49,564 bases of DNA. Source: Alcaligenaceae bacterium (GTDB lineage Bacteria > Pseudomonadota > Gammaproteobacteria > Burkholderiales > Burkholderiaceae_B). Below the pieces are notes generated by a model that did no database searches, was not told the DNA's origin, and was given only the letters and a program-made list of their open reading frames with translations. The translations under genes were made by a program, and so were the position numbers. Shown piece after piece: positions 49,317-49,564 of this stretch (positions are counted from its first letter, which is position 1; the number at the start of each line of letters is the position of its first letter). The stretch covers positions 1 through 49,564 of the forward strand of contig JAJUGV010000011.1 of NCBI GenBank assembly GCA_029265795.1, written 5' to 3'.

Positions 49317-49541
49317 GGCAACGTTCTAGGGTTGGGGCGGGCAGAGTATAGCAGGAGGGGCATGGCAGACTGACGTGTTCTTACAACGGTACATTTAGTA
49401 AATCTATGATAAGCCAATAACTTAGGGGCGGTGAAACTTTGGCTTTCAGCTCGTTCTCTTCGTCCTCGTGAGTGATAGCAGGATGGTAGAATCCGCCTGT
49501 TATGGCCCGTTCGTGGCCACTATTATTTTTATCCTCCTGTC
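49317..49541. other. Divergent intergenic region before the right-edge gene
   Basis: These 225 bp separate the GST gene from the partial gene at the window end. TAGAAT at 49487-49492, preceded by TGG, looks like a sigma-70 -10 box for the rightward gene, but no good -35 is seen. I see no RNA gene or repeat here. Confidence 0.35.
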
Positions 49542-49564
49542 ATGCAAGTTTCCTCCCAGCTTAC
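49542..49564 (+). CDS. purB: Start of probable adenylosuccinate lyase (right-edge fragment)
   Basis: Only the ATG and seven codons remain (MQVSSQL then a cut codon). The start closely resembles the N-terminus of PurB in Alcaligenaceae (MQLSS followed by LTALSPLDGRY), and purB is commonly near mnmA. No Shine-Dalgarno is visible. This rests on very few residues. Confidence 0.4.

Overview
The window looks like chromosomal DNA of a betaproteobacterium of the family Alcaligenaceae (Bordetella/Achromobacter/Pusillimonas-like). The reasons are a Bug/TctC-type binding protein, a TRAP system, a CaiB-type CoA-transferase, an H-NS protein of the short betaproteobacterial type, the block yebC-purD-hemF-nadD-rsfS-rlmH, and the glcDEF-mnmA neighbourhood. 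The genus is inference. Genes are densely packed: no gene-free stretch exceeds 300 bp, and I see no tRNA, rRNA, insertion sequence, CRISPR array or prophage.

Region 1 (1-15.5 kb) is an accessory transport and catabolism region. On the minus strand a complete peptide-type ABC importer (binding protein, two permeases, two ATPases) runs directly into a tripartite tricarboxylate transporter (tctC, then a hairpin, then tctA, cut by the left edge). A class III CoA-transferase follows on the plus strand. Facing it is a minus-strand unit adh-dctQ-dctM-dctP-acyl-CoA dehydrogenase with a divergent LysR gene. It looks like a regulated module for taking up and oxidising an unknown organic acid.

Region 2 (15.5-34.8 kb) is mostly housekeeping: sixA; a tight minus-strand series yebC-purD-hemF-nadD-rsfS-rlmH-pyk-maf; a HerA-like ATPase; a GhrA-type reductase; an EamA transporter; a quinone oxidoreductase; pepN-fbp; a DUF4136-like lipoprotein; an H-NS-like protein; and a nitrilase-tldD pair.

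Region 3 (34.8-39.9 kb) is the most unusual part. A MarR regulator is followed by a full-length EctB-like aminotransferase homologue whose PLP-binding lysine is arginine and whose other cofactor motifs are also altered. Converging on it is a four-gene importer that closely resembles the ectoine/hydroxyectoine system EhuBCDA. The ectoine synthesis genes ectA and ectC are absent here. This may be a reduced ectoine locus with a pseudoenzyme.

Region 4 (39.9-41.3 kb) holds aroG (DAHP synthase) behind a 28-residue leader peptide with seven Phe and two Tyr codons, a perfect 12-bp terminator hairpin and a competing antiterminator. This is a textbook attenuator layout that standard gene calling would miss.

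Region 5 (41.3-49.6 kb) holds a D-lactate dehydrogenase-like flavoprotein, the glycolate oxidase genes glcDEF, mnmA, a TauE/SafE permease and a glutathione S-transferase. The last 23 bp are probably the start of purB.
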